DNA from: Halobellus clavatus
GTDB taxonomy: Archaea; Halobacteriota; Halobacteria; Halobacteriales; Haloferacaceae
DNA length: 64,000 nucleotides
Direction: 5' to 3'
NCBI RefSeq assembly: GCF_900107195.1
Contig: NZ_FNPB01000005.1
Location: forward strand, 62,001-126,000
Under the pieces are notes generated by a model. The model searched no databases, was not told the origin of the DNA, and worked only from the letters and a program-made list of their open reading frames with translations. Each line of letters begins with the position of its first letter. Positions within the stretch are counted from its first letter, which is position 1. The position numbers were made by a program, and so were the translations under genes. Of this stretch, positions 18,601 through 26,833 are shown piece by piece.

Positions 18601-18673
18601 GCCCGGGTGGTGTAGTGGCCCATCATACGACCCTGTCACGGTCGTGACGCGGGTTCAAATCCCGCCTCGGGCG
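18601..18673 (+). tRNA. tRNA-Asp (GTC), copy 2
   Basis: Identical over all 73 nt to copy 1, starting 20 bp after it ends. A T-rich run (GTTTTC) follows and may terminate transcription. The complete identity suggests recent tandem duplication or gene conversion. Confidence 0.95.
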
Positions 18674-18896
18674 TTTTCTGACGTGAACCGCCGAAGAGTG
18701 TGCCGATTCGGTGAATATCGAACCGTCGCCAGCGGGATGTGAGTCACACGAACCCGAGCGGCAGCGAGATTCGAATACCAGCAGTCACACGGCCGCACGG
18801 CGACTGCAGAGAGCGCGCTCTCGCCCATTGCCCACCTACGTCAAACTCTCTTCTCTGCTCACTTCTGTCGACGTCAGCAGCCCCGTGTACCCTAGA
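18674..18896. other. Non-coding gap after the tRNA-Asp pair
   Basis: No convincing gene. It holds GAGATTCGAAT (18767-18777) and the inverted repeat GCAGTC/GACTGC (18781-18786 and 18802-18807), which faintly recalls the 48-nt tRNA-arm element described at 31686 and 44477. Confidence 0.3.
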
Positions 18897-19253
18897 TCAG
18901 CTATCGATTGTGACCCACTCGGGACTCTCCCACCCGCAGTTCGGACACGCCAGGCGGCGGCGACCGCTGGAGAGCCATCCGTCGCCCCCTTTGAGTCCGA
19001 CGACGCCGAGGTCACAACCGGGACACCGGCCGCGGCGGATCCGTTCTTCGACGTACGTCGCGTCGAGGTCTGATTCCTGGTCGGCCTTCGCCTCCGCCGG
19101 GTTCGTCTCGATACGGATGTTCCAGGGACTGTCGACCCGCTTCGTTGGGACCGTCCCGTGAGCGCCGTGTCCGTCGCCCTCCATCCGGCGGACGTGAGAA
19201 GTCAGACTCGTGACGTCGACTTCGACATCACAGTAGGGACACTCGATGCGCAT
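18897..19253 (-). CDS. Small double zinc-ribbon protein
   Basis: About 118 residues from the ATG at 19253 (MRIECPYCDVEV); an ATG three codons upstream is also possible. The N-terminal part is a C2H2-like finger (CPYC, then SHVRRMEGDGH) and the C-terminal part a C4 ribbon (CPGCDLGVVG and CPNCGW). Between them is a charged linker. Small zinc-finger proteins of this kind are common in haloarchaea and mostly uncharacterised; a nucleic-acid or protein-binding role is inferred from the fingers alone. Confidence 0.72.
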   Translation of the reverse strand: MRIECPYCDVEVDVTSLTSHVRRMEGDGHGAHGTVPTKRVDSPWNIRIETNPAEAKADQESDLDATYVEERIRRGRCPGCDLGVVGLKGGDGWLSSGRRRLACPNCGWESPEWVTIDS

Positions 19254-19340
19254 ACGGCTCATTACACAGCAACAGAAAAGGAGGTTGTGGCTGCTCACGA
19301 CTCGATCACGTGCTACGCAGATCCGTGGGGGAGTGAGCGA

Positions 19341-19703
19341 TCACAATCCAGCTAGGCCCGCACCGATCCCAACCCCGACGAGCGCCGTCACGAGCGTCCC
19401 AGCAGCGTCGATGGCCGCCAGCCGATACCGTCCGTTCGCGGCCGCCTCCGAGACGTTGACGGCGAACGACGAGAACGTCGTGAACGCCCCGCAGAAGCCC
19501 GCCCCGGCGACGGTCAGGATTTGCTCCGGTGCCGCCGACGTGACGAGCGCGCCGAGCGCGATGCTCCCGACGACGTTGACCGCGAACGTGCTCGACCGCC
19601 CCCCGTCGAGCGCGACGTCGACGCCGTACCGCGCGAGCGCGCCGAGCGAGCCGCCGACCCCGACGAGTAGTGCGTCCGGAAGCGCCGCGAGCCAGGCGGT
19701 CAC
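19341..19703 (-). CDS. crcB: Fluoride ion channel CrcB/FluC, second subunit
   Basis: 120 residues from a GTG at 19703 that overlaps the stop of the upstream crcB gene (GTGA). Four membrane helices with the family marks GVGGSLGALARYG, TFAVNVVGSIALG and GAFTTFSSFAVN. FluC channels are dual-topology dimers that let fluoride leave the cell. Two adjacent and different subunits suggest a heterodimer with fixed opposite orientations, as in some Bacillus pairs. Confidence 0.9.
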   Translation of the reverse strand: MTAWLAALPDALLVGVGGSLGALARYGVDVALDGGRSSTFAVNVVGSIALGALVTSAAPEQILTVAGAGFCGAFTTFSSFAVNVSEAAANGRYRLAAIDAAGTLVTALVGVGIGAGLAGL

Positions 19704-20047
19704 GCGAATCGCCTCCCGAGGCGCAGTCCGGCGAGTGCGGCCGCAAAACCGAGCGCGTAGTTGGCACCGATATTGGCGAGCCCCCACGCGGACCCGAGCG
19801 AGGCGGTCTGCACCGCGAAGGTGCTGTAGGTAGTGAACGACGACAGCATCCCGGTCGCGAGGAAGTAGCGGAACCGCCGCGATCGAACGACGCTGACCGA
19901 CGCCGCCAGCGCGAAACTCCCGAGGACGTTCACCGCGAGCGTGCCCGCGGCGTCCGGCCCCGGCACGGCCACACCGACGGCGTATCGGCACGCCGCGCCG
20001 ACGAACCCGCCCACCGCGACGAGCAGGGGGACCAGTCTGTCGGTCAT
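19700..20047 (-). CDS. crcB: Fluoride ion channel CrcB/FluC, first subunit
   Basis: 115 residues, four membrane helices. VGGFVGAACRYAVG, GTLAVNVLGSFAL and GMLSSFTTYSTF are the FluC signatures (Asn of the TxxxNxxG motif and the Phe-box). Translation runs directly into the second subunit through a 4-bp overlap. No fluoride riboswitch is apparent upstream; the spacing to the upstream ATPase gene on the same strand is only 29 bp, so co-transcription is likely. Confidence 0.9.
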   Translation of the reverse strand: MTDRLVPLLVAVGGFVGAACRYAVGVAVPGPDAAGTLAVNVLGSFALAASVSVVRSRRFRYFLATGMLSSFTTYSTFAVQTASLGSAWGLANIGANYALGFAAALAGLRLGRRFA

Positions 20048-20076
20048 CGACCGCGTGTCGCGCGCCGGCGCACTCG

Positions 20077-21219
20077 TCAGTTTCGGTCGCCTCCCGCCGT
20101 CGCCGCGGCCCGCGGGCTCGCGCCGCCGTGAGGCGTGTCTCGCTCCCGGATCGCGACCGTGCGAATCGCCTCGGCGGTGTCGTCGATCACGAGTGCCTCG
20201 CCGGGCGCGGTCGGCATCGCGTCCGTCACGTCGCCGTCGAGGTAGGCCGGGTCGGCCGCCGTGAGCGCGCGGACGTCCGGGCCGGCAGTCAGTCGGTGGA
20301 CGATCCGTAGGTCCGACTGGGAGACGGCTACCTCCGGGAGCGCGCTCGGCCGCTGGGTAGCTGCGACGAGCGAGACGCCCGGCGTTCGCCCGCGCGTGAG
20401 AATCCGTCGGAGGGCAGCACCGGCGACCCCCTCGAAGAACACGTGCGCTTCATCGACGAGGAGCCACGGGAGGCGAGACGTTCGCGGCTCCGATGGCGGC
20501 GCTCCGTTACGTCGACGGCTCACTCGCACCCGCCGATCGTAGAGCGCGGCCGCGATGGCCGCCGCGACCGCGTTTGCCGGCGCATCGTCGAGCCCGGAAC
20601 AGTCCAGGACGGTGGCTTCGCCACCCAGCAGTGCGGTCGCGTCCAAGCCATCGGCGGCGAACACGTTCCAGGACGCAGCGCGTCGGAGGCGGTTCGTCGC
20701 GGCCCGGCGGACGCCGTCGGTCGCGTCCGCACTCGCGACGACGCCGCGCATCGCATCGAGGGTCGCAGCCTCGGCGGCCGCGTGCCACACGAGCGCACCC
20801 ACTGGACTGTCGGGATCGCTGCCGACCAGCGCCGGCCAGCTGGCCGGCGGGAGTGCGTCGGCCCGGACCGTCGGTTCCTCGACGATCCGCGCCGGTACCG
20901 ACCCCTCGGCGGCCGCGTCCGCCAGTCCGCCGAAGACGCCCATCGGATCGACGACGACTGGGGCGATGCCCGGCGCGCGCGCCACCGCCTCGGCGAGCAC
21001 GCCCAGTGTGTAGGACTTTCCGTATCCCCGTTTTCCGACCACCAGCGCGGCGTGCGGTCGATCGAGATCGATCCCCACTGCGGTACCGCGACTGCCGTCC
21101 CGCGCGCGGTGCGCACCGAATCGACCCACTGGCCCCCCTTCGTCGCCCTCGGAACGGCCGAGCACTTCTGCGTGCATCGGCGAACCTGGCCGCCCGATCC
21201 CACTTGAACGTTCGTCCAT
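20077..21219 (-). CDS. HerA/VirB4-like P-loop ATPase
   Basis: About 380 residues from the ATG at 21219; an internal ATG at 21177 is an alternative. The Walker A motif is VVGKRGYGKSYT and the Walker B is LPWLLVDEAHVFF, followed by TRGRTPGVSLVAATQRPSALP, the sensor-type segment of the HerA/FtsK-like DUF87 family. There is no nuclease (NurA) or Mre11/Rad50 gene beside it, so a DNA-repair HerA role is unproven; many haloarchaeal relatives are just called ATP-binding proteins. It is divergent from the gene at 21253 with a 33-bp gap. Confidence 0.8.
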   Translation of the reverse strand: MDERSSGIGRPGSPMHAEVLGRSEGDEGGPVGRFGAHRARDGSRGTAVGIDLDRPHAALVVGKRGYGKSYTLGVLAEAVARAPGIAPVVVDPMGVFGGLADAAAEGSVPARIVEEPTVRADALPPASWPALVGSDPDSPVGALVWHAAAEAATLDAMRGVVASADATDGVRRAATNRLRRAASWNVFAADGLDATALLGGEATVLDCSGLDDAPANAVAAAIAAALYDRRVRVSRRRNGAPPSEPRTSRLPWLLVDEAHVFFEGVAGAALRRILTRGRTPGVSLVAATQRPSALPEVAVSQSDLRIVHRLTAGPDVRALTAADPAYLDGDVTDAMPTAPGEALVIDDTAEAIRTVAIRERDTPHGGASPRAAATAGGDRN

Positions 21220-21222
21220 CAG

Positions 21223-21230
21223 TTTATCTA
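21223..21230 (+). promoter_or_regulatory. TATA-like element for the gene at 21253
   Basis: TTTATCTA is centred about 26 nt before the ATG at 21253, as expected for a leaderless mRNA. Confidence 0.5.
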
Positions 21231-21252
21231 CAAACACGGGACCAGAGCGGCT

Positions 21253-21705
21253 ATGTTCCACGAACTGCGACGGTTCGCGGCGGACGACCGGGCGATCGAA
21301 GGGCTCCCGATCAGACTCGTCATCGCGCTCGTCGTCGGTGTCGCAACGATGAGTGTGATGCTGAATATGCTCTCCGGCGTGCAGGGCCTCGCGGTCTCCG
21401 AACTCGACGTTCGCCCGTCGCCGGACGTGATCGAGCCGGGAGACCAGCAACTGCGACTCACCGTCGTCGACGACGACGGCGCCCCGGTCGAGGGCGCGAC
21501 CGTGATCCTCCGGTCGGGGAGCGCCTCCCTCGACGGCGTCGTCACGGGGACCTCGGACGCGGACGGGCGCGTGACGATGTCAGTCGCTCCCGATGTACGG
21601 GCGAATCAAGAGACCGGAACGCTCGTGATCGACGTCAAGCCACCCTCGGGCAGTCAGTTCGTCGACCGCCGGGCGAATACGGAGATCCTGGTGGTCGAAC
21701 ACTGA
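21253..21705 (+). CDS. Membrane-anchored protein with Ig/carboxypeptidase-regulatory-like domain
   Basis: 150 residues. A short basic N-terminus and one hydrophobic segment (IRLVIALVVGVATMSVMLNM) are followed by a beta-sandwich-like region with the repeat-type signature DDDGAPVEGATVILRSGS and TSDADGRVTMSVAP, typical of Ig-like or carboxypeptidase regulatory domains. The N-terminal helix resembles pilin-like or TadE-like membrane anchors. Probably displayed on the cell surface. Function unknown. Confidence 0.7.
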   Translation: MFHELRRFAADDRAIEGLPIRLVIALVVGVATMSVMLNMLSGVQGLAVSELDVRPSPDVIEPGDQQLRLTVVDDDGAPVEGATVILRSGSASLDGVVTGTSDADGRVTMSVAPDVRANQETGTLVIDVKPPSGSQFVDRRANTEILVVEH

Positions 21706-21717
21706 CCCGGCCGCCCC

Positions 21718-22992
21718 TCACCGCGCTGGATGTGTCGGGGCGTCGAACCCGCCGCGCACCAGCGGCTTCGCGATGTGACGGCGGGCACACGGCGGCACCT
21801 CGTACCACCCCGGTTCGAGGTCTCGATCGAGTTCGACGGTCGCCGGCCCTGGGGCCGACGTTCCGCAGTCACGGCAGCGATAGCCCTGATCCCGGCCGGC
21901 GCTCTCCATCGATCGGTCACACACCTCACACGTCGGCGTCGTTTCCGCGGTTCGCCGGAGCGAGCGGACGGCGAACTTCTCCAGTTTGATCGTCCCGCCG
22001 CTCACCTCTCCGCAGGCCGTGATCTCGTCACCGGCCGAGAGCGCGCGTACCCGGTCGCGAAACCGCTTCGTCGGCTCGAAGGCGACGCACTCCGCGGTCG
22101 CTCCGGACGGGGGATCGGCGATCGGGACGAAGACGTGGCCACCCTGACGCGTCTCTGGCTCTCCCGTCACCGTCCCGTCGACGCGGTACGCGCGGCCGTC
22201 GCGGAGATCGCCGATCGACCCGTCGCGGAGGTGGCCATCGGTGCCCTGATTCGTCAGGAAGGTCGCCGATCGCTCGACGGGTTCGCTCTCGATCTCGTTC
22301 GCGAGAGCCCGCACCGGCGCTGAATCGTCGCCCCGAATGCCGTAGAGGATCGGCCCGGGCGCGTTCGGGACGCAGACCGCCTGGGACTCGACCTGGTCGA
22401 CGGTGTCCCACGCCTCGGGATAATACGCGCTCGCGGCCTCGAAGACCGACGTCTCGTCGACATCGCGCGGCGTGCCACACCGCTCGAACGCCCGATAGGC
22501 GATGTGTTCGTAGGTCCACTCCCCGAAGGCGGCCCATGCACCGACGGCGGCGAGCGCGCCGATCCGGCCGCGGCCACCGGCCCACCCTCGATGTCGGTAG
22601 CCGAGGTCCTCGAGCAGTCCGAGCGCGTCGTCGAGGTCGAGTAGATCGCGGACCGCCCGCTGGGCGAACGCCGCAACCGAATCGGGAACCGCTTCGGCGT
22701 CGTCCCCAGTGACGACGACGCCCGGACTCGTCCGCGGATCCCCCATCTCGGCGAGCGGTTCCAGTTCCGCGGCCGCGAGTTCCAGGGCCCGATCCGGTTC
22801 GAGATCTGTGTGGAGTGCCAGCGCTGCGTTTCCCCGCGTCTTGTGTTCGACGGCGGGGTTCAGCCGGATCAGCAGCCGCCGCTCGATTCGTCCACCGGCC
22901 CGGTCGATGGCCGTCGCTAGGCGAGTCGCAAGATACGTCGTGCACATCCCGCGCTCCCGGGAGTCGGTATCGTCGAGGCCGATGACGGTCAT
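21718..22992 (-). CDS. tiaS: tRNA(Ile2) 2-agmatinylcytidine synthetase
   Basis: About 424 residues from the ATG at 22992 (MTVIGLDDTDSRERGMCTTY). The GLDDTDS opening, the NPAVEHKTRGNAAL segment, an OB-fold-like domain (~300-360) and a C-terminal zinc ribbon (CEVCDRS and CRDCG) match TiaS. The enzyme attaches agmatine to C34 of tRNA-Ile2 so that it reads AUA; it is archaeal and essential where studied. It is divergent from the archease gene at 23117, another tRNA-maturation factor. Confidence 0.93.
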   Translation of the reverse strand: MTVIGLDDTDSRERGMCTTYLATRLATAIDRAGGRIERRLLIRLNPAVEHKTRGNAALALHTDLEPDRALELAAAELEPLAEMGDPRTSPGVVVTGDDAEAVPDSVAAFAQRAVRDLLDLDDALGLLEDLGYRHRGWAGGRGRIGALAAVGAWAAFGEWTYEHIAYRAFERCGTPRDVDETSVFEAASAYYPEAWDTVDQVESQAVCVPNAPGPILYGIRGDDSAPVRALANEIESEPVERSATFLTNQGTDGHLRDGSIGDLRDGRAYRVDGTVTGEPETRQGGHVFVPIADPPSGATAECVAFEPTKRFRDRVRALSAGDEITACGEVSGGTIKLEKFAVRSLRRTAETTPTCEVCDRSMESAGRDQGYRCRDCGTSAPGPATVELDRDLEPGWYEVPPCARRHIAKPLVRGGFDAPTHPAR

Positions 22993-23116
22993 CGGAGTCT
23001 GATAGTCCGCGCGGCGTCTAACAGCTTTCGGGGTCGCTGCGTCGGATCTCGGTCGACACCGGCGCGCGCCGCCGGAGTCCGGCACACGTATATCCGACCG
23101 CGGTCGGGTGTGGTGT

Positions 23117-23575
23117 ATGCCGTTCGACCTGCGCGACCACACCGCCGACGTCGCTGTCGAGGCGACCGGATCGACGCTCGCAGATCTGTTCGCAGCCGTC
23201 GCGGACGGGCTCGCGGCCGCTTCGTGCGAAGCGATCCCGGCCGACGGGGGTCATACGGACTTCGCGGTCGCGGTCGATGCCGAAGGGCTGGAAGCGCTCC
23301 TGTTCGATTACCTCGATCAACTCATCTACGAGCGGGACGTCCGAGACGTGCTCCCGGTCGATCACCGTGTTCGGCTCTCTCCGCCGGACCAGACGGTCGA
23401 ATCGGAGTCCGACACCGCCGCCGACACCGAGGAGGACTGGCACCTATCGGGCACGTATCGTGGCGTCCCGCTGGCGTCGATCGATGCCCGAGAGGTGAAG
23501 GCCGTCACCTACTCCGAGATGCGAGTCGAAGAGACGGCGACAGGCTGGTCGGCGTACGTCGTCTTCGACGTTTGA
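23117..23575 (+). CDS. Archease, RtcB tRNA ligase activator
   Basis: 152 residues. The opening PFDLRDHTADVAVEATG and the closing REVKAVTYSEMRVEETATGW are the archease marks, including the acidic/His metal-binding residues. Archease speeds guanylylation and turnover of RtcB, the ligase that joins tRNA exons. It is somewhat extended by an acidic loop (~95-108). RtcB itself is not in the window. Confidence 0.93.
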   Translation: MPFDLRDHTADVAVEATGSTLADLFAAVADGLAAASCEAIPADGGHTDFAVAVDAEGLEALLFDYLDQLIYERDVRDVLPVDHRVRLSPPDQTVESESDTAADTEEDWHLSGTYRGVPLASIDAREVKAVTYSEMRVEETATGWSAYVVFDV

Positions 23576-23650
23576 CCCGGTCTGTGACCGACCGCTCCGG
23601 ACCTCACTCTCGGAAGTGGTTTGTGTGTGCCGGTTTGAGAGGTGGACGAA

Positions 23651-24913
23651 ATGACTGAGCGCGCAGCGCGGCTCGCGTGTGTCGCTCTCGTCGCTGTCGC
23701 GATGGTGGGCGGTATCGGTGCGACAGCGCCGGGCGCGTCGGCTCAGCCAACGGACACGATCGCACAGACGGGAATCAACCCCGACGACGTCTCGATGCGG
23801 ATCACGCTTCGACCGAACGGTGACGCGGTGTGGGCGATCGACTATCGGGTCCAACTCGATTCGAACGAGACGACGGACGCGTTCATCTCGCTGCGCGACG
23901 ACATCCGGACGAACGAGTCGCAGTACACCGGCGAATTCCGGAGCCGGATGGTGTCCACCGCGGCTACCGCAGCGAACACCACCGGCCGCGAGATGACCAT
24001 CCGGAACGTCTCGGTCACAGCGACCCGGCAACAGCTCCCCCAGGACTACGGCGTCATCACCTACACGTTCGTCTGGACGAACTTCTCGGCCGTCGACGAC
24101 GGAACGCTGCGCGCGGGCGACGCGCTCGCCGGGCTCTTCCTCGACGGCGAGACGTCCCTGCAGTTCGCCTGGCCCGAAGGGTACGCGCTCGATTCGGCTC
24201 AACCCGAGCCGACGGACACGCGGCGCGAATCTCGGATCGTCGTCTGGAGCGGGCCGCTCGACTTCGGGGTCAACGAGCCGTCGCTGACCGTCAGCGAGGA
24301 GCCCGCTCCAGCGACGGAGCCCTCGACAAGCACGACCACGGCCTCCCCGGACTCCGGGCTGTTAGGATCGAGCCCGGCCCTCGTCGGCGCGATCGGTCTC
24401 GCGCTCCTCGTCGCTGTCGTCGGGGGGTACCTCTACTGGCGACGAGACCGCTCGCGGGCTCCCGAGACAGTCGCTGGCGGTCCCGATCCGGACACCGCGC
24501 ACGCCGCGTCCACGGCGGAGCGCGCGGAGCCCCCGGCCGATTCGGAGAGCAAGACGGCAGCGACGGCCGACGATTCCGGTTCCGGTGAGACCCCGGCTGG
24601 ATCGACGGCCGACACCGACTCAGCGGCGGCCGACGCCGGCGCGGACGGCTCGGCGGCAGCGTCTGACTCGGAGACGCCCCCGTGGGAAGACGAACTCCTG
24701 AGCAACGAGGAGCGCGTACTGGCGCTCGTCGAACACGAAGGGGGACGGATGAAACAGCAGGAGGTCGCCCAGACCCTCGATTGGACGGACGCGAAGACGA
24801 GCCAGGTCGTCCGGAAGATGCGCGACGCGGACGCGCTCGATGCGTTCCGTCTCGGACGCGAGAACGTGCTCGTGCTGCCGGACGAAGAACTCGAACCGGG
24901 GGAAGACGAGTGA
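23651..24913 (+). CDS. Membrane-anchored winged-helix protein with extracytoplasmic sensor-like domain (copy 2)
   Basis: 420 residues from the ATG at 23651 (a GTG lies 9 bases upstream). Same architecture as 347-1549: signal-like segment (~8-30), extracytoplasmic domain (~45-215) with TGREMTIRNV and YTFVWTNF, Thr/Ser/Pro stalk (~218-235), one membrane segment (~241-263), acidic linker (~265-345) and a wHTH (~348-410) with LLSNEERV, GGRMKQQEV, WTDAKTSQVV and RLGRENVLVLPD. The two copies share these motifs in the same order. It is followed by a secreted protein gene with its own promoter. An uncharacterised transmembrane regulator by inference. Confidence 0.85.
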   Translation: MTERAARLACVALVAVAMVGGIGATAPGASAQPTDTIAQTGINPDDVSMRITLRPNGDAVWAIDYRVQLDSNETTDAFISLRDDIRTNESQYTGEFRSRMVSTAATAANTTGREMTIRNVSVTATRQQLPQDYGVITYTFVWTNFSAVDDGTLRAGDALAGLFLDGETSLQFAWPEGYALDSAQPEPTDTRRESRIVVWSGPLDFGVNEPSLTVSEEPAPATEPSTSTTTASPDSGLLGSSPALVGAIGLALLVAVVGGYLYWRRDRSRAPETVAGGPDPDTAHAASTAERAEPPADSESKTAATADDSGSGETPAGSTADTDSAAADAGADGSAAASDSETPPWEDELLSNEERVLALVEHEGGRMKQQEVAQTLDWTDAKTSQVVRKMRDADALDAFRLGRENVLVLPDEELEPGEDE

Positions 24914-25004
24914 TCCGTACTCCGCACCGAAACCGGCTTCAGAGCGCTCAAATACGGCGTATAATCCGACTTAATCCGGACAAAATTGGCGTAACGATGA
25001 TGGA

Positions 25005-25013
25005 TGTATATGC
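25005..25013 (+). promoter_or_regulatory. TATA box of the secreted protein gene at 25038
   Basis: TGTATATGC is centred about 28 nt before the ATG at 25038, inside an AT-rich 124-bp gap. The gene is therefore probably transcribed separately from the upstream regulator and could be its target. Confidence 0.5.
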
Positions 25014-25037
25014 CGATACGGCTGCAATGGTGAATCG

Positions 25038-26075
25038 ATGAGAACAGTATCCGCACTCTTCGTTGCCGTGGTCGTCGTGGCAGCCGCGCCGATCGGAGTC
25101 GCTGCGACGGCTGGAGCGGCGCCCGGAGCGCCGGCGTTCGGGCAGATCCAGGACGGCGGAGCCGTCTCACAGACGACGGCGACGAACGCGACGGGTACAG
25201 AGACGGAGACCCCGACCGCGACTCCGGAAAACGACACCGCAAACGGGTCTGACAACGAGACGGGGACTAATCCGGGTGCCCAGCTGGCCGGCGTGGTCGG
25301 TGTCCAGCGGGCGGAGATCGACTCCGAAGTCGAATCCCGGAGCTTCGGTCAGCAGATCGCCGCTGCGGCCAGCAACGAATCCAAGGCGGCCGTCGTCGCC
25401 GGATCGCTGAACGATAGCCGTGACCGCATTAGCGAGCTCCGTGAGCGGCTTTCAGCACTCGAAGCCGCCCGCGAGAACGGTACCATCTCGCAGGGCCGAT
25501 ACCGAGCGCAGACTGCGCAGCTGACCGCCGAGATCAACTCCCTGGAGCGGCGTGTCGAACAGGCCAACGAGACCGCGGCGTCGCTCCCCGAGCCGGTCCG
25601 GGAGCGACACGGGATCAACGACTCGAACATCCAACGACTCCGAGAGGACGCGCAGAACCTCTCCGGCCCCGAGACGGCCGAAATCGCCCGCGGTATCGCC
25701 GGTGACAACCCCGGGCGTGGTCTGGGCGAGAGGCCAGCCGAAGCGGACGACGCGCCCGGGCGTAGCGACGAGTCGAACCGCGGAGAGGATGCCCCGGGAA
25801 ACAGTGAGGACGCCCCGGGTCGTGACGACGGTGTGGGCAACGAGACGAAGGATCGTCGCGGGAACGGACAGGGCTCACCTGCGGACGATACCACCACCGC
25901 TGAAAGCGAATCATCTGACAACGACGACAGTGATACGGGATCCACCGGAGAGCGCGATTCGGGAAACGGTAACAGCGGACAGGGGGCTGCAAACGGTGGC
26001 TCGGACAACGCTGGCGACGCGCCAGGCCGTAACGATAAGGGCAACAGTAACAGCGAGCGTGACGACGAGACCTGA
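25038..26075 (+). CDS. Secreted Asp/Gly/Asn-rich protein with helical core and DAPG repeats, partner of wHTH copy 2
   Basis: 345 residues. Signal peptide (~1-26), Thr-rich stalk (~44-78), a helical, coiled-coil-like section (~97-182, e.g. ISELRERLSALEAARENG) and a low-complexity tail (~225-345) with four DAPG units: DDAPGR, EDAPGN, EDAPGR and GDAPGR. There is no C-terminal membrane anchor. It follows the wHTH gene by 124 bp. The helical section lines up gaplessly with residues ~142-197 of the protein at 1743-3125. The acidic, repetitive tail could bind divalent cations or cell-surface glycans; nothing proves this. No recognised family. Confidence 0.78.
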   Translation: MRTVSALFVAVVVVAAAPIGVAATAGAAPGAPAFGQIQDGGAVSQTTATNATGTETETPTATPENDTANGSDNETGTNPGAQLAGVVGVQRAEIDSEVESRSFGQQIAAAASNESKAAVVAGSLNDSRDRISELRERLSALEAARENGTISQGRYRAQTAQLTAEINSLERRVEQANETAASLPEPVRERHGINDSNIQRLREDAQNLSGPETAEIARGIAGDNPGRGLGERPAEADDAPGRSDESNRGEDAPGNSEDAPGRDDGVGNETKDRRGNGQGSPADDTTTAESESSDNDDSDTGSTGERDSGNGNSGQGAANGGSDNAGDAPGRNDKGNSNSERDDET

Positions 26076-26150
26076 TCACTGACCTGCGCTTCGGTCGGCG
26101 CTCTACCTCGGGAGGACACCAATATTCGAATTTGATATCCGGGGGATAGG

Positions 26151-26158
26151 ATTATATT
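26151..26158 (+). promoter_or_regulatory. TATA box of the gene at 26182
   Basis: ATTATATT is centred about 28 nt before the ATG at 26182, supporting that start over the GTG at 26164. Confidence 0.55.
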
Positions 26159-26181
26159 CGTCGGTGCGCATCCCTCACGTA

Positions 26182-26592
26182 ATGGAGTACGCGTACCCGA
26201 TCGTCGGGTTCTTCGTTGGGATGGGGCTCATCGCCACCAGTGTCCTGACCGCGTTTCTCTACACGCCGACCACCTCGTCGAGAATCGACACCGCGGTCAC
26301 GGCGTTTACGGGAATTACACTCCACCTGGGCGATCTGCTTGCGGTCACGTCGGCCGTGGCTGTGGTCTTCGATTTGCTCACCAACGTGGGAGTCTCCTAT
26401 CCGCTCGAGGTGCCGTTCATCATCGGCTACGTGCTGACCCACGTCATCGTCTACTACTCGTCGCTCCACATCACCGACGTACAGACGCAACCGATGGATC
26501 CCGAATTCGACATCCGGGACAATCCTCTGCAATTGCTGACGCTCTCGATTCCGGGCGCGTTGATTCTTCTCCCGGCGAATCGGAGCCAGTGA
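26182..26592 (+). CDS. Small four-helix membrane protein, unknown
   Basis: 136 residues with about three to four hydrophobic segments (YPIVGFFVGMGLIATSVLTA, LGDLLAVTSAVAVVFDLLTN, FIIGYVLTHVIVYYSSLHI, and a short C-terminal one). No motif I recognise. The start at 26182 (MEYAYPIVG) is set by the TATA box. Not obviously linked to its neighbours. Confidence 0.65.
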   Translation: MEYAYPIVGFFVGMGLIATSVLTAFLYTPTTSSRIDTAVTAFTGITLHLGDLLAVTSAVAVVFDLLTNVGVSYPLEVPFIIGYVLTHVIVYYSSLHITDVQTQPMDPEFDIRDNPLQLLTLSIPGALILLPANRSQ

Positions 26593-26833
26593 GCCGATAA
26601 GTCAAACGGCTCTTTGAGACTAAGTCGCTTTTAGGTGCCTTTCCCTCGTAGCAGTGAGTGCCCCGGTTGGGCCGCCCCCGAATCGGTTCCCCGCCGACGC
26701 ACACCTCCGGTCCGTTCACCCGCACCTTCCCCTCCCCACACCCCCACGGTGGCCCTCACCGGGCATCCCGCTGACGCACGTTCCCTCCGGTTCGCCCCCG
26801 CTGCTTCGGATCTCGAAGCTGCGGTCGATCTGC

